Part shown: piece by piece, positions 36,832-46,772 of the stretch
Layout of the letters: each line of letters opens with the position of its first letter
How positions within the stretch are numbered: the stretch's first letter is position 1
The notes under the pieces: generated by a model
The model's input: the letters and a program-made list of their open reading frames with translations, nothing else
What the model was told of the DNA's origin: nothing
Databases searched by the model: none
Translations under genes and position numbers: made by a program
Source of the DNA: Psychrobacter sp. JCM 18900
GTDB lineage: Bacteria; Pseudomonadota; Gammaproteobacteria; Pseudomonadales; Moraxellaceae
NCBI RefSeq assembly: GCF_904846625.1
Contig: NZ_CAJHBL010000006.1
Coordinates: 124,001 to 188,000 of the forward strand
Direction: 5' to 3'
DNA length: 64,000 nt

Positions 36832-38208
36832 ATGACATCTCCTCTTTCTGTAATTATTTTAGCTGCCGGTAAAGGCACACGTATGCAATCGGCAAAGCCA
36901 AAGGTATTGCAGACATTGGCTGGGAAGTCTTTATTAGGTCATGTGCTAGATACTTGTCATCAGTTAACTGTTGATGAAACCATCATTGTTCATGGCTTTG
37001 GTGGTGATCAAGTAAAGTCAGAGATTACCAATCAATATACACAAGCATCGATTACTTGGGTTGCTCAAACTGAGCAATTGGGAACTGGCCATGCGGTCAA
37101 AGTGACACTGTCTGATTTACCCAAGTCAGGACAAAGTCTTATTCTTTACGGTGATGTGCCATTGGTCAGCTGTCAAACGCTAACGGCATTAAAAACTGCC
37201 AATATTGATGGCATGTCGATGCTGACGCTGACGGTCGATAATCCGTTTGGATTGGGTCGTATTAAGCGTGACCAAGCCGGTAATATTGAAGCCATCGTTG
37301 AACAAAAAGATGCCAATGCTGAAGAGCAAAGTATTAAAGAAATTAACAGCGGCATTTACTGCGTCGACAATGCGCTACTGCACAAATATTTGCCTGAGCT
37401 CTCTAACGACAATGCACAGCAAGAATATTATCTGACGGATATCGTTAAAATGGCAGTCGCCGATGGTATTACTATCGCGGCGATTGAGCCTGAGCATACG
37501 TTTGAGATTGAAGGAGTTAATAACCGCCAACAGCTTGCTAGTCTAGAGCGCACTTGGCAGCGCAAGCTAGTTGCTGATTTACAAGAAGCTGGCGTACAGT
37601 TTGCCGACCCTACTCGTGTCGATATTCGTGGTACGTTGAGCGCTGGTCAAGATGTGTTTATTGACGTCAATGTGGTATTTGAAGGTGACTGTACCTTGGG
37701 TGACAACGTCTATATCGAAGCAGGCTGTGTCATCAAAAATGCCCAGATTGGTAATGCCTGCTACATCAAAGCGTATTGTGTGATCGATCGCGCTGATATC
37801 GGTGCTGGTGTTGATATCGGGCCTTTTGCGCATTTGCGTCCTGATACCGTACTATCTGATAACAGCAAAGTTGGTAACTTTGTCGAAATTAAAAAATCGA
37901 CTATTGGTCAAGGCAGTAAAGTAAATCACTTAAGCTACGTCGGCGATGCGACTGTCGGTACAGGCGTGAATATCGGTGCTGGTGTCATTACCTGTAACTA
38001 TGACGGTGCTAATAAATCGCAAACCATCATTGAAGACAATGCTTTTATCGGCTCCAATGCTAGCTTAGTTGCGCCAGTGACGATTGGCGATACTGCTACC
38101 GTTGCTGCTGGTTCTGTGATTACTAAAGACGTTGATCGTAGTGCGTTAGCGTTTGGCCGTGCGCGTCAAGTACAAAAAAATGACTTTCAACGACCCACTA
38201 AAAAATAA
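36832..38208 (+). CDS. glmU: Bifunctional GlmU: GlcN-1-P acetyltransferase / GlcNAc-1-P uridylyltransferase
   Basis: Makes UDP-GlcNAc in two steps, feeding peptidoglycan and outer-membrane glycolipid synthesis. The N-terminal pyrophosphorylase domain has [18 protein letters not shown] near residue 11, [10 protein letters not shown] and YGDVPL. The C-terminal left-handed beta-helix shows hexapeptide repeats from residue ~250 ([18 protein letters not shown] onward) and the acetyltransferase residues in [11 protein letters not shown] and [10 protein letters not shown]. 458 residues is standard. A TATAAT box at 36791-36796 lies 36 bp upstream; its -35 is unclear. glmS follows after 182 bp. Confidence 0.96.
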   Translation: MTSPLSVIILAAGKGTRMQSAKPKVLQTLAGKSLLGHVLDTCHQLTVDETIIVHGFGGDQVKSEITNQYTQASITWVAQTEQLGTGHAVKVTLSDLPKSGQSLILYGDVPLVSCQTLTALKTANIDGMSMLTLTVDNPFGLGRIKRDQAGNIEAIVEQKDANAEEQSIKEINSGIYCVDNALLHKYLPELSNDNAQQEYYLTDIVKMAVADGITIAAIEPEHTFEIEGVNNRQQLASLERTWQRKLVADLQEAGVQFADPTRVDIRGTLSAGQDVFIDVNVVFEGDCTLGDNVYIEAGCVIKNAQIGNACYIKAYCVIDRADIGAGVDIGPFAHLRPDTVLSDNSKVGNFVEIKKSTIGQGSKVNHLSYVGDATVGTGVNIGAGVITCNYDGANKSQTIIEDNAFIGSNASLVAPVTIGDTATVAAGSVITKDVDRSALAFGRARQVQKNDFQRPTKK

Positions 38209-38390
38209 TTGCTCATTGGTGGTTTAGCCAACCTCAGTCATTTTTGAATAAACCTAAGCAGTACGGCAATCTTTGTGGTGCTGCTTCATCATATTTATCT
38301 GTTGATGACTCATCATTAATGACCCACCAAATTATTTGATCTTGCAACATTATATATTGAACTACTAAAATTTGAATCTAAGGAATAGCC

Positions 38391-40235
38391 ATGTGTGGAA
38401 TTGTAGGCGCCGTTGCTGAGCGAAATATCGCTAATATCTTACTTGAAGGCTTAAAGCGTTTAGAATATCGTGGCTATGACTCAGCTGGCCTGACGGTTAT
38501 TCGTGATGGTGAACTACACCGTGAGCGCCAAGTAGGTAAAGTACAGGCACTGGTTGATGCCGTTGCAATCAATCCAGAGTTTTTTAATGGTTACATCGGT
38601 ATTGCTCATACGCGCTGGGCAACTCATGGTGAGCCAGCACAACGTAATGCGCATCCACATGTGTCAGGCAAAATTGCGGTCGTTCATAACGGTATCGTCG
38701 AAAACTATGCTGAACTAAAAGAAGAGCTAATAGCCAAAGGCTACGTGTTTACTTCACAGACAGATACTGAAGTTGTGGCGCATCTAATCCATGATATCTA
38801 CAAAAAAACGCCTGACTTGTTAGAAGCGGTCCGTACCATTATCCCGCTACTGCACGGTGCTTTTGCATTGGGTATCGTACACGTAGATTGCCCTGATGAG
38901 CTCATTACTGTACGTCTAGGTTCACCTTTAGTGATTGGTGTCGGTATCGGTGAGAATTTTATCGCATCAGATCAGTTGGCTTTGCTGCCGGTGACCAATC
39001 GCTTTATGTATCTAGAAGAAGGTGATATCGCCAAATTAACTCGTAATAGCATTCAAGTTTATGCAGATGGTGTTGAAGTCCAACGTCAGATACATGAGAT
39101 TGATGCAACTCAGCACAATGCCGATAAAGGCGAGTTCAAGCATTATATGCTCAAAGAGATTTACGAGCAGCCAGATGCTGTCGCTCGTACGATAGAGATG
39201 GCTTTGGATAATAGCGAAACGACTAAACTACGCGACGATTTTTTACAGCGTCATGAGGCACTATTATCAGGTATTCGTCATGTACAAGTGATTGCTTGTG
39301 GTACCAGTTATCATGCCGGTATGGTCGCAAAATACTGGTTTGAGAGCCTTATTCGTATACCTTGCTCGGTCGAGGTTGCCAGCGAATTCCGCTATCGCAA
39401 TCCTGTTGTCGTCGATAATACTTTGGTCATCTGTATTTCTCAATCTGGTGAAACGGCTGACACCTTATCAGCGTTACGTGATATTCAGAAGCAAACGCCA
39501 GCAGGCTTAGTCAGCTTGGCACTATGTAATGTACCGACTTCATCGCTGGTACGTGAAACAGATATTTTCTTACCGACGTTGGCAGGACCTGAGATTGGCG
39601 TCGCCTCTACCAAAGCATTTACCACTCAGCTTGTGGCTTTGATATTATTGATATTAAAAGTTGGTGTCACGCAGAAACGCATGACTGACGAACACTTAAA
39701 TACGTTATTAAGTGAATTACATCAATTACCAGGACAACTCTACGCCAGCTTAAACCTTGATGGTCCTATCAAGACTATGAGTGAAAGCTTTGAAGATAAG
39801 AAAAGCTGTCTATTTTTAGGTCGCGGGCTACAGTTCCCGATTGCTCTAGAAGGTGCCCTAAAGCTAAAAGAAATTTCTTACATTCATGCAGAAGGTTATG
39901 CGGCAGGTGAACTCAAACACGGTCCATTGGCATTGGTCGATAAAGACATGCCCATCGTCGTACTAGCGCCCAAAGACAGTATGTTTGATAAATTAAAAGC
40001 CAACATGCAAGAAGTGCATGCACGTCATGGCGAGCTATTTGTATTCGCTAGTGAAGCTAGTCAGATGGTCGCGGAAGATAGACTACACTTAGTATATGTA
40101 CCCGATGTTTGCGAGACGCTCGCCCCCATCGTCTACAGCGTGCCTGTGCAATTGTTGTCATATCATGTAGCAGTAATGCGTGGCACAGACGTCGACCAGC
40201 CACGCAATTTGGCAAAATCAGTCACGGTAGAATAA
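38391..40235 (+). CDS. glmS: Glutamine--fructose-6-phosphate aminotransferase (isomerizing)
   Basis: First enzyme of hexosamine synthesis: converts fructose-6-P and glutamine to glucosamine-6-P. Cys2 nucleophile (MCGIVGAV) starts the glutaminase domain, with GYDSAGL, THGEPAQRNAHPH and HNGIVENY. The two SIS isomerase domains follow, with CGTSYHAG near residue 304, SQSGETADTL near residue 351, and the C-terminal KSVTVE tail. 614 residues is the normal size. I see no glmS ribozyme upstream, as expected for proteobacteria. It ends at a strong terminator. Confidence 0.97.
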   Translation: MCGIVGAVAERNIANILLEGLKRLEYRGYDSAGLTVIRDGELHRERQVGKVQALVDAVAINPEFFNGYIGIAHTRWATHGEPAQRNAHPHVSGKIAVVHNGIVENYAELKEELIAKGYVFTSQTDTEVVAHLIHDIYKKTPDLLEAVRTIIPLLHGAFALGIVHVDCPDELITVRLGSPLVIGVGIGENFIASDQLALLPVTNRFMYLEEGDIAKLTRNSIQVYADGVEVQRQIHEIDATQHNADKGEFKHYMLKEIYEQPDAVARTIEMALDNSETTKLRDDFLQRHEALLSGIRHVQVIACGTSYHAGMVAKYWFESLIRIPCSVEVASEFRYRNPVVVDNTLVICISQSGETADTLSALRDIQKQTPAGLVSLALCNVPTSSLVRETDIFLPTLAGPEIGVASTKAFTTQLVALILLILKVGVTQKRMTDEHLNTLLSELHQLPGQLYASLNLDGPIKTMSESFEDKKSCLFLGRGLQFPIALEGALKLKEISYIHAEGYAAGELKHGPLALVDKDMPIVVLAPKDSMFDKLKANMQEVHARHGELFVFASEASQMVAEDRLHLVYVPDVCETLAPIVYSVPVQLLSYHVAVMRGTDVDQPRNLAKSVTVE

Positions 40236-40277
40236 GAAAATCACTCTACGACAGCTCTGAAAAAGACAAGTATTTAT

Positions 40278-40312
40278 CCCTGCTATTGTCAACTCAGTAG
40301 CAGGGGTTTTTT
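40278..40312 (+). terminator. Rho-independent terminator of glmS
   Basis: Stem CCCTGCTA/TAGCAGGG (40278-40285 with 40298-40305) and a T tract. The remaining ~220 bp to the next gene is AT-rich, and I see nothing in it. Confidence 0.82.
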
Positions 40313-40537
40313 ATGATTTTAAAACGACCTACTAGTAGTTTAAAAAAGTAATAATAATTGCCTGAGCAAAAATTAAATAAAAATACTTAGACCCAGTTCC
40401 AAATAATTCGCATATTTTAAAAACTGGTGAAAAGTAGAATTTCGATACAAAAAAAATAGTGACACTCTATCTATTAATTAGAGTATCACTATTATTGCGC
40501 TTATTTGAGGGCTACATTGAGTTGCCTGTAACGACGT

Positions 40538-41539
40538 TTAGTCTCTTTCTAGCACCACTCTATAGCGAGCATTACCACTCTCTAATCGCTCAAACGCTTC
40601 ATTAATCTCAGACATTTTGTATGTTTCAGTGACTGGCTGAATATTATGGCGCGCAGCAAAATCTAGCATTTTACGCAGCATCGATGGTGAGCCAACTGGC
40701 GAGCCTGATAGACTGTTCTGAGCCATAATCATTGGTGCAGCCGATATCTCTAGTGGCGCTTCCAACAGTCCAACAAAATGCAGCTTACCTTTTGGTCTTA
40801 GCGTCTTGATCACGACATCCCAGTTCATATCAACGTTCACTGTTGAGATGATTAGATCGAAAGAACCTGCGGCTTTTTCAATTTCGCTATCATCTCTTGA
40901 GTTTAGTGAATGGTGAGCGCCCATCTCTTTTGCTTCTTCCATTTTTGATTCACTGGTAAATGCCGTCACTTCACAGCCCCACGCATTGGCAAACTGCAAT
41001 GCCAAATGACCCAAGCCACCAATACCAATTATAGCCACTCTAGAAGTTGGTTTGATGTCGTACTGCATAAGTGGGTTAAACACTGTGACACCGCCACATA
41101 GCAGTGGTCCTACCGCGTTAAAATCAAGCCCTTCAGGTATCTTGATGACGCTAGTATCTTTTGCGCGTACTTTATCTGCAAAGCCGCCGTGGTTACCAAT
41201 GATCGTACCTTCTTGCTCAGGGCATAGGTTGTGGTCTCCATCAATGCATAGATCACAAACGTTACAATACCCTTTGTGCCAGCCAAGTCCGACTTTATCG
41301 CCCAACTCTAGATGCTTGACATGCTTGCCCTTATTAAGGACTTTACCTGCAACCTCATGCCCACCGACAAACGGATATTGAGTCATACCCCATTCGTTTT
41401 GCCACATCGATAAATCACTATGGCAGATACCGCAGCTATGTACTTCGATTTCTACTTCGTGATCGCCTAGAGCACCTGGGTCATATTCATAAGGCTCAAA
41501 TTTGCCACCTTTCTCTTTTGCTGCATATGCGTTAATCAT
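40538..41539 (-). CDS. Zinc-dependent alcohol dehydrogenase (YahK/cinnamyl-ADH type)
   Basis: 333-residue medium-chain dehydrogenase. Catalytic zinc ligands lie in SCGICHSD (Cys ~37) and GGHEVAGKV (His/Glu near 60). The four structural-zinc cysteines are in YCNVCDLC-x(n)-NLC, around residue 95. The NAD(P) fold has [13 protein letters not shown]. Its likely role is aldehyde/alcohol interconversion, with NADPH preferred in the YahK group; the substrate is not predictable. Start ATG is at 41539. It stands alone; the EamA gene upstream on the same strand is separated by 279 bp. Confidence 0.9.
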   Translation of the reverse strand: MINAYAAKEKGGKFEPYEYDPGALGDHEVEIEVHSCGICHSDLSMWQNEWGMTQYPFVGGHEVAGKVLNKGKHVKHLELGDKVGLGWHKGYCNVCDLCIDGDHNLCPEQEGTIIGNHGGFADKVRAKDTSVIKIPEGLDFNAVGPLLCGGVTVFNPLMQYDIKPTSRVAIIGIGGLGHLALQFANAWGCEVTAFTSESKMEEAKEMGAHHSLNSRDDSEIEKAAGSFDLIISTVNVDMNWDVVIKTLRPKGKLHFVGLLEAPLEISAAPMIMAQNSLSGSPVGSPSMLRKMLDFAARHNIQPVTETYKMSEINEAFERLESGNARYRVVLERD

Positions 41540-41818
41540 AGTTATTCCTTATTTTCTAGTTTTTTAAAGATTAGTTTATAGCGATTGGTTTATCGTTCTA
41601 GAAGCTATTAATATGTTAGTAAAATTAAAATAGCGCTATAAGAGGTAAACAATTTCTTCAATTAATTTGGTTGGACAGACTATAGCAAAGACTGACCTAC
41701 TTAATCCATTCAACTTACCAGTTTTAGACTAACGTCATACAAAGAGTCATACTTAACAGGCGGTAACTCATCAAAAACACTGCTTATCGTCAGCAACATT
41801 GTTTTGCTAATTGTTTGA

Positions 41819-42754
41819 TTACTTATATAGTGCACGTCTTCTTCGATAACCTGTTAGTTTTGGCGTCTTCATTACCTGCAATAAAAGACAGCCTATCATG
41901 AGTGACATTCCTAGCCAGCCGATAGGAGAGAATGTTTCACCGATTATAATGGTAGCCAATATAGTGGCCACAATAGGTTCTAATAACGTGATAAGCGTCG
42001 CTTTGCTCGCCTCAATCACTCTCAACGCTTGACCAAAAAGTAAATAACCAAAGAACATCGGCGCAATTGCCAGATATAGGGCAACGCTTATATGTTTTGC
42101 ATCCAAAAACAGGTTTTCCCCTGTTAATAATAATGATGGCAACAATAAGATTGCCGACAGACCAAACATACTGGCCATTGCTGATTTAGAATTTACCCCG
42201 TTCTCTATCATCTGACGTGCTGTCCATGAATATGTGGCATAGGTCAATCCTGCGACTAATCCTAATAAAATGCCTAATATTCGATTATTTGCTTGTGCGT
42301 TTATATCTAAATATTGGGTTTTCCCTAAAGTCAGAAAAATAACACCAACCACACCAAATATAAAACTTACCACCCATCGACTAGTGACTATTTTATTGCT
42401 AATCAGACGCTCCATGATAATAGTGAAAAATGGTGCGCTAGCAATTGAGATCACTGTACCAATAGCGACACCTGCCAATCTCATAGAGGAATAAAAAGCT
42501 AAAGGATAGATAGCAACGCATAGGCTACCGATGAATAAGAGACTGGGCTGAGAAAATAATTTTTGCCTATCGCTTGATAAATTATTCTTAGCATTCAATA
42601 CTAGCAATACACCGCCCACCCCCATCGAAAACGCACCAACGGCTAATGGACTAACATCAGGTATAAAAGCAGAGGCTGTACCTGTCGTTCCCCAAAGGAC
42701 ACTGGCAGCTATCACACATAGAACAGCACTTAGACTAGATTTATTCTGCAGCAT
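41819..42754 (-). CDS. EamA/DMT family permease
   Basis: Ten-helix drug/metabolite transporter of about 311 residues. Two EamA repeats are visible: residues ~10-140 (SLSAVLCVIAASVLWGTTG at the start) and ~160-300, with GLTYATYSWTAR and then the GEXF-type IGETFSPIGWLGMSL. The start at 42754 has AGAGGTAG just upstream; the ATG at 42787 has none. The AraC gene lies 90 bp upstream on the same strand, so the regulator may control this exporter, though this is inference from position. Substrate unknown. Confidence 0.88.
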   Translation of the reverse strand: MLQNKSSLSAVLCVIAASVLWGTTGTASAFIPDVSPLAVGAFSMGVGGVLLVLNAKNNLSSDRQKLFSQPSLLFIGSLCVAIYPLAFYSSMRLAGVAIGTVISIASAPFFTIIMERLISNKIVTSRWVVSFIFGVVGVIFLTLGKTQYLDINAQANNRILGILLGLVAGLTYATYSWTARQMIENGVNSKSAMASMFGLSAILLLPSLLLTGENLFLDAKHISVALYLAIAPMFFGYLLFGQALRVIEASKATLITLLEPIVATILATIIIGETFSPIGWLGMSLMIGCLLLQVMKTPKLTGYRRRRALYK

Positions 42755-42843
42755 AGTAGCTACCTCTAACGTTATAATGAATAACATTATTATAGAGAGT
42801 TACAGAATAGAATTTTTGCAGATTAGACGGTTTGTATGTCTGG

Positions 42844-43554
42844 TTAGACGTGTTTTAATTTGGAAGGGGCAATACCAAAATATTTAGAAAATCGGCGGCT
42901 AAAAGCGCTAACATCCGTATAACCAACCAGTTCGGCTATGATAGCGATAGGTGAATCAGTATGTAGTAATAAAGCTTGCGCCTTTTGCATCCTGATCTTT
43001 GTGATGTACTCAGTGACAGTTTGGTTTGTTTGCAGTTTGAAGTTCTTTTTGAACTGCGTAGCACTGAGACAAGAGATATCCGCCAACACTTCGACAGAAA
43101 GGTTTTTAGCAAAATTGTGGTGAATATATGCGACGACTTCTCTAATTCGAGCATCATATTGCACAAATAGATTTTGTTGTTCTAGGAGTTTATAAAAGGT
43201 ATCAAACATCAGTCTCTCAACTTCAGGATTGATTTGATACCTTAACTGATTTTCTGAAAACTCCAAAAATGCCAACAATGGCGAACTTATAGAAAAGACA
43301 ACTTGTGATGAATGAAGCACATTGTCTGGCAAGAAATCTGTATCCACAACGATAAACTTTGCATTCTCCTCAGCGCTGAAATAGTGCTTTTCATTTGCCT
43401 TGACGACAACACATTCGCTTGGAATCACTTTTCCAGTATAGCTCCCAACTTCGATATTGATTACCCCTCGCAAAGGCAAAACAATCTGATGAAAGCCATG
43501 AGAATGCCCTCTAGTCTGACGAGTATATGACCTAATTGAGAGCGTGTTAATCAT
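42844..43554 (-). CDS. AraC family transcriptional regulator
   Basis: 236-residue DNA-binding protein. Residues ~1-110 form a cupin-like sensor (GHSHGFHQIVLPLRGVINIE; SECVVVKANEKHYF). The C-terminal two-HTH AraC domain starts about residue 135 (NLSVEVLADISCLSATQFKKNF) and ends in the second HTH (IAIIAELVGYTDVSAFSRRF, then KYFGIAPSKLK). The ligand is unknown. Coded upstream of the EamA permease on the same strand. A five-copy 11-bp tandem repeat lies 39 bp ahead of its start, in a likely promoter position. Confidence 0.88.
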   Translation of the reverse strand: MINTLSIRSYTRQTRGHSHGFHQIVLPLRGVINIEVGSYTGKVIPSECVVVKANEKHYFSAEENAKFIVVDTDFLPDNVLHSSQVVFSISSPLLAFLEFSENQLRYQINPEVERLMFDTFYKLLEQQNLFVQYDARIREVVAYIHHNFAKNLSVEVLADISCLSATQFKKNFKLQTNQTVTEYITKIRMQKAQALLLHTDSPIAIIAELVGYTDVSAFSRRFSKYFGIAPSKLKHV

Positions 43555-43592
43555 ACATCGTTTTCCACATTGCTATTATTGTGTCGTGTCTT

Positions 43593-43647
43593 AGCTCACT
43601 ATTGGCTCACTATTGGCTCACTATTGGCTCACTATTGGCTCACTATT
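43593..43647. repeat. Tandem repeat, five 11-bp units
   Basis: Unit GGCTCACTATT (first copy begins AG), positions 43593-43603, 43604-43614, 43615-43625, 43626-43636 and 43637-43647. It lies between the araC-type gene and the RND permease stop. Confidence 0.95.
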
Positions 43648-43682
43648 GGGTTAGCTATTTGGCTATCTATGAAAAGTGACTA

Positions 43683-46600
43683 TTAGAGGTCGCTAGGTTT
43701 GCCATGTGGAGCTAGCCATTTAGCAAACCATCCTGATAGGTCATCCATCAAGGTATAGACGACAGGAATAACAACCAAGCTCAATAGCGTAGAGGTCACC
43801 AGACCACCCAGCACCGCTGCTGCCATCGGTCGCCTAAAAGTAGGATCTGCATCGCCCCAACCAAATACTAGAGGCAACATACCTGCACCCATCGCAATGG
43901 TCGTCATGATAATAGGCCGTGCACGCTTACGGCATGCATCTACGATAGCCTCAAAACGCGCCAGCCCTCGGCGCTGGGCAATCAACGCGTAATCGACCAG
44001 CAGGATTGAGTTTTTGGTCGCAATACCCATAAGCATAATAAAGCCAATCATCGAAGGCATTGATAAGCTACTATTGGTAATAACTAAGCCAACAAACGCC
44101 CCACCGATCGACAGAGGTAAGGCCATTAGAATGGTAAAAGGCTGCAACAAACGACCAAATAGCAGAATAAGTACGCCTAAAATACAAACTACCCCGACGG
44201 ACATCGCAATGATAAATCCACTAAAGAGGTCTGCCATGTTTTCTGCTTGGCCCTGATCAATGATGGTAATCGAAGGCGGCAATTGTTGCATGGTCGGTAC
44301 TGCTTTGACCGCTTGTACCAAATCGCCAAGCTCGCCACTCGCAGGTTGTACCGTGATACTAATGGCACGCTCTCGATCCAATCTACTAATCTGCGCAGGC
44401 CCAGTGCCAAAGTCTAGTGTAGCAACCTCACCGACGCGCACGCCTTGACCGGCAGGCATAGTACTCGGCACGTACAAACCCTCTAGCTGGCTAACATTTT
44501 GCTTAGCCACATCCGGCAGACGTACGACGATTGGTACTTGACGTGTATCAAGATTAAGCTTGGACAATTGCTGTTCGTAGTCACCTACGGTCGCCACACG
44601 TAAAGTCGTAGCGATATCTTGCGTCGTGACCCCTTTATCCGCCATTGCCAACCTATCTGGCGTTACTGTTAGCTCTTGGCGTGGCAGACTGCGATCACTG
44701 GTCACAGCGCCTGCACTTGGTAGTCCTCGAATCTCAGACATGATTTTTTGTGCAGTTTGTTCAAGCAATTGCGGATTGGTACTGGTCAATGAAAAGTTAT
44801 AACCGCTCTCACCACCACTTGATAAGCCGACTGTAAACCGTGCTCCTGGCACTTCTGTCATCAGTTTGCTAATTTTGCGCTCTATCTCTTGCTTGGTGCC
44901 TCGTTCTGCACGCGGAGCAAGCACGATATCCAAGCCCGCGATGTTTTCAGCCTTACCGCCGCCACCATCTGACGCACCCATCGATGCCTGCGCCTCTCCC
45001 ACTGAAGTAAAGATATTGGTCACCTCAGGCATGGCCAAAATACGAGCACTCGCTAGCGCCGCCACGCGCTCAGTATCTGCCAACGACACGTCAGGTGTCA
45101 GCTCAATAGCCACTCGAGTTTGATCGATATCATTATCAGGGATAAATGACGTCGGTAGCAGCTTAACCAGAGCTAGCGATGCCACAAATAAAACAAGTGT
45201 TGCACCCATGGTTATCCAGCGATGATGTAGGGTCCAAGACACAATTTTAAGATAGTACTTCATCATCGCGCTTTGTTTTTCGACGTGCTTTTTCTCAGGT
45301 CGTAAGATATAAGCTGCCATCATGGGGGTAATTAGGCGCGCCACCATCAGCGAGGCAAAAATTGATAAGGCAGCCGTCCAACCAAACTGACGGAAAAACT
45401 GTCCAACGATGCCGCCCATAAAGGCCGTTGGTAAAAACACCGCAATCAAAGTAAAAGTAGTGGCGACGACGGCGAGACCGATTTCATCAGCAGCTTCCAT
45501 CGCCGCTTCATAAGGCGTCTTACCCATACGTAGATGGCGTATGATGTTTTCGACTTCAACGATTGCATCATCGACCAGCACCCCAATGACCAATGATAAT
45601 GCCAGCAGTGAGATGATATTAAGACTAAAGCCAAACAGATACATACCCAAAAAGGTTGGAATGACTGATAATGGCAAAGCGACCGCAGCAACGATAGTCG
45701 CGCGTATATTGCGCAAAAACAGGAAGACTACCACTACAGCCAACAGCCCACCTTCGATGAGCATTCTTAACGAGGCTTCATAATCTTCTGCAATGGGTGT
45801 GGCTCGGTCATAGACTTTTTCAATACTGATATTACCGACATCAGCGGTCAGCTTGGCAAGCTCCTCATCAACCAGCTCCATCACATCGACTTCACTGGCA
45901 CCGCGCGAGCGAGTGATGTTAAATGCCACTACGGTTTGACCGTCTAGCTTGGCAATCGAGCTTGGATCTGCTGCGCCATCAGTGATCTTTGCCATACGTC
46001 CTAAAGCCTGTGTCCCCCCTGTAGGGACAGCTACTTGCAAATCGTTTAGCTCATTTGCTCGCTCAACAGCACCGAGAACACGGATGGTCTGAGTCGTATT
46101 GCCAACTTCCGCCTCCCCACCAGAACTGTCTTGCTGGATACCAGCGATTTGCTGTGATAATTGCGAAATAGAAAACTTTAGACCACTTAACGCAATCGGG
46201 TCGGCAGCAACCGTAATCTCACGCTGCAACCCGCCAACACGGCTCACGGTACTAACGCCTGGTATGTCAGATAGCCGCTTGGTAACGGTATCATCGACAA
46301 ACCACGATAGATCCTCCACGCTCATATTTTCAGCAGCGACAGAGTACGTAACTACTGGAAACCCAGCAGTAGATACTTTGGTAATAATAGGATCGTTAGC
46401 TGCCGCTGGCAGATCACCACGTACTTCGCCGACTGCTGACCGCACATCGTCTACCGCTTCTTGAATGTCTTTTTCTAAGGTAAATTCAGTGGCAATGGTT
46501 GCCGCACCCGTCTGTAGCGTGGTGCGAATATGACTCACGCCTTCGATACTGGTCAGTTTATTTTCGATCTTCTTTGCAATATCGTTTTCGAGCTGTGAAG

Positions 46601-46772
46601 GCGCAGCACCCGGTAGCGTTACCGTGACTACCACCGCTGGCAAGTCTATATCCGGAAACTGCTGGACTTTCATTTTCATGAAACCGTAAATGCCGCCCAA
46701 CGTCAGCAGCACAAACAGCAAGATAGCAACGAGCGGATTTTTGATCGAATAAGCGGAGACGTTTAAGCTCAT
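43683..46772 (-). CDS. RND efflux permease
   Basis: 1029-residue inner-membrane proton-driven efflux pump of the HAE-RND (AcrB/MdtB-like) class. The N-terminal helix is followed by a FPDIDLPAVVVTVTLPGA porter segment. Twelve membrane helices in two repeats are visible, including the acidic pair LVDDAIVEVENIIRH near residue 405 and the TM10-12 block with TKNSILLVDYALIAQ. Its start overlaps the adaptor stop by 4 bp, so adaptor and pump are coproduced. No outer-membrane TolC-type gene follows; a TolC from elsewhere would be needed. Substrates unknown. Confidence 0.94.
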   Translation of the reverse strand: MSLNVSAYSIKNPLVAILLFVLLTLGGIYGFMKMKVQQFPDIDLPAVVVTVTLPGAAPSQLENDIAKKIENKLTSIEGVSHIRTTLQTGAATIATEFTLEKDIQEAVDDVRSAVGEVRGDLPAAANDPIITKVSTAGFPVVTYSVAAENMSVEDLSWFVDDTVTKRLSDIPGVSTVSRVGGLQREITVAADPIALSGLKFSISQLSQQIAGIQQDSSGGEAEVGNTTQTIRVLGAVERANELNDLQVAVPTGGTQALGRMAKITDGAADPSSIAKLDGQTVVAFNITRSRGASEVDVMELVDEELAKLTADVGNISIEKVYDRATPIAEDYEASLRMLIEGGLLAVVVVFLFLRNIRATIVAAVALPLSVIPTFLGMYLFGFSLNIISLLALSLVIGVLVDDAIVEVENIIRHLRMGKTPYEAAMEAADEIGLAVVATTFTLIAVFLPTAFMGGIVGQFFRQFGWTAALSIFASLMVARLITPMMAAYILRPEKKHVEKQSAMMKYYLKIVSWTLHHRWITMGATLVLFVASLALVKLLPTSFIPDNDIDQTRVAIELTPDVSLADTERVAALASARILAMPEVTNIFTSVGEAQASMGASDGGGGKAENIAGLDIVLAPRAERGTKQEIERKISKLMTEVPGARFTVGLSSGGESGYNFSLTSTNPQLLEQTAQKIMSEIRGLPSAGAVTSDRSLPRQELTVTPDRLAMADKGVTTQDIATTLRVATVGDYEQQLSKLNLDTRQVPIVVRLPDVAKQNVSQLEGLYVPSTMPAGQGVRVGEVATLDFGTGPAQISRLDRERAISITVQPASGELGDLVQAVKAVPTMQQLPPSITIIDQGQAENMADLFSGFIIAMSVGVVCILGVLILLFGRLLQPFTILMALPLSIGGAFVGLVITNSSLSMPSMIGFIMLMGIATKNSILLVDYALIAQRRGLARFEAIVDACRKRARPIIMTTIAMGAGMLPLVFGWGDADPTFRRPMAAAVLGGLVTSTLLSLVVIPVVYTLMDDLSGWFAKWLAPHGKPSDL

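Noticed and set aside
43593..43647. CRISPR array
   Set aside because: The units are 11 bp and directly abut, without spacers; no cas genes nearby.
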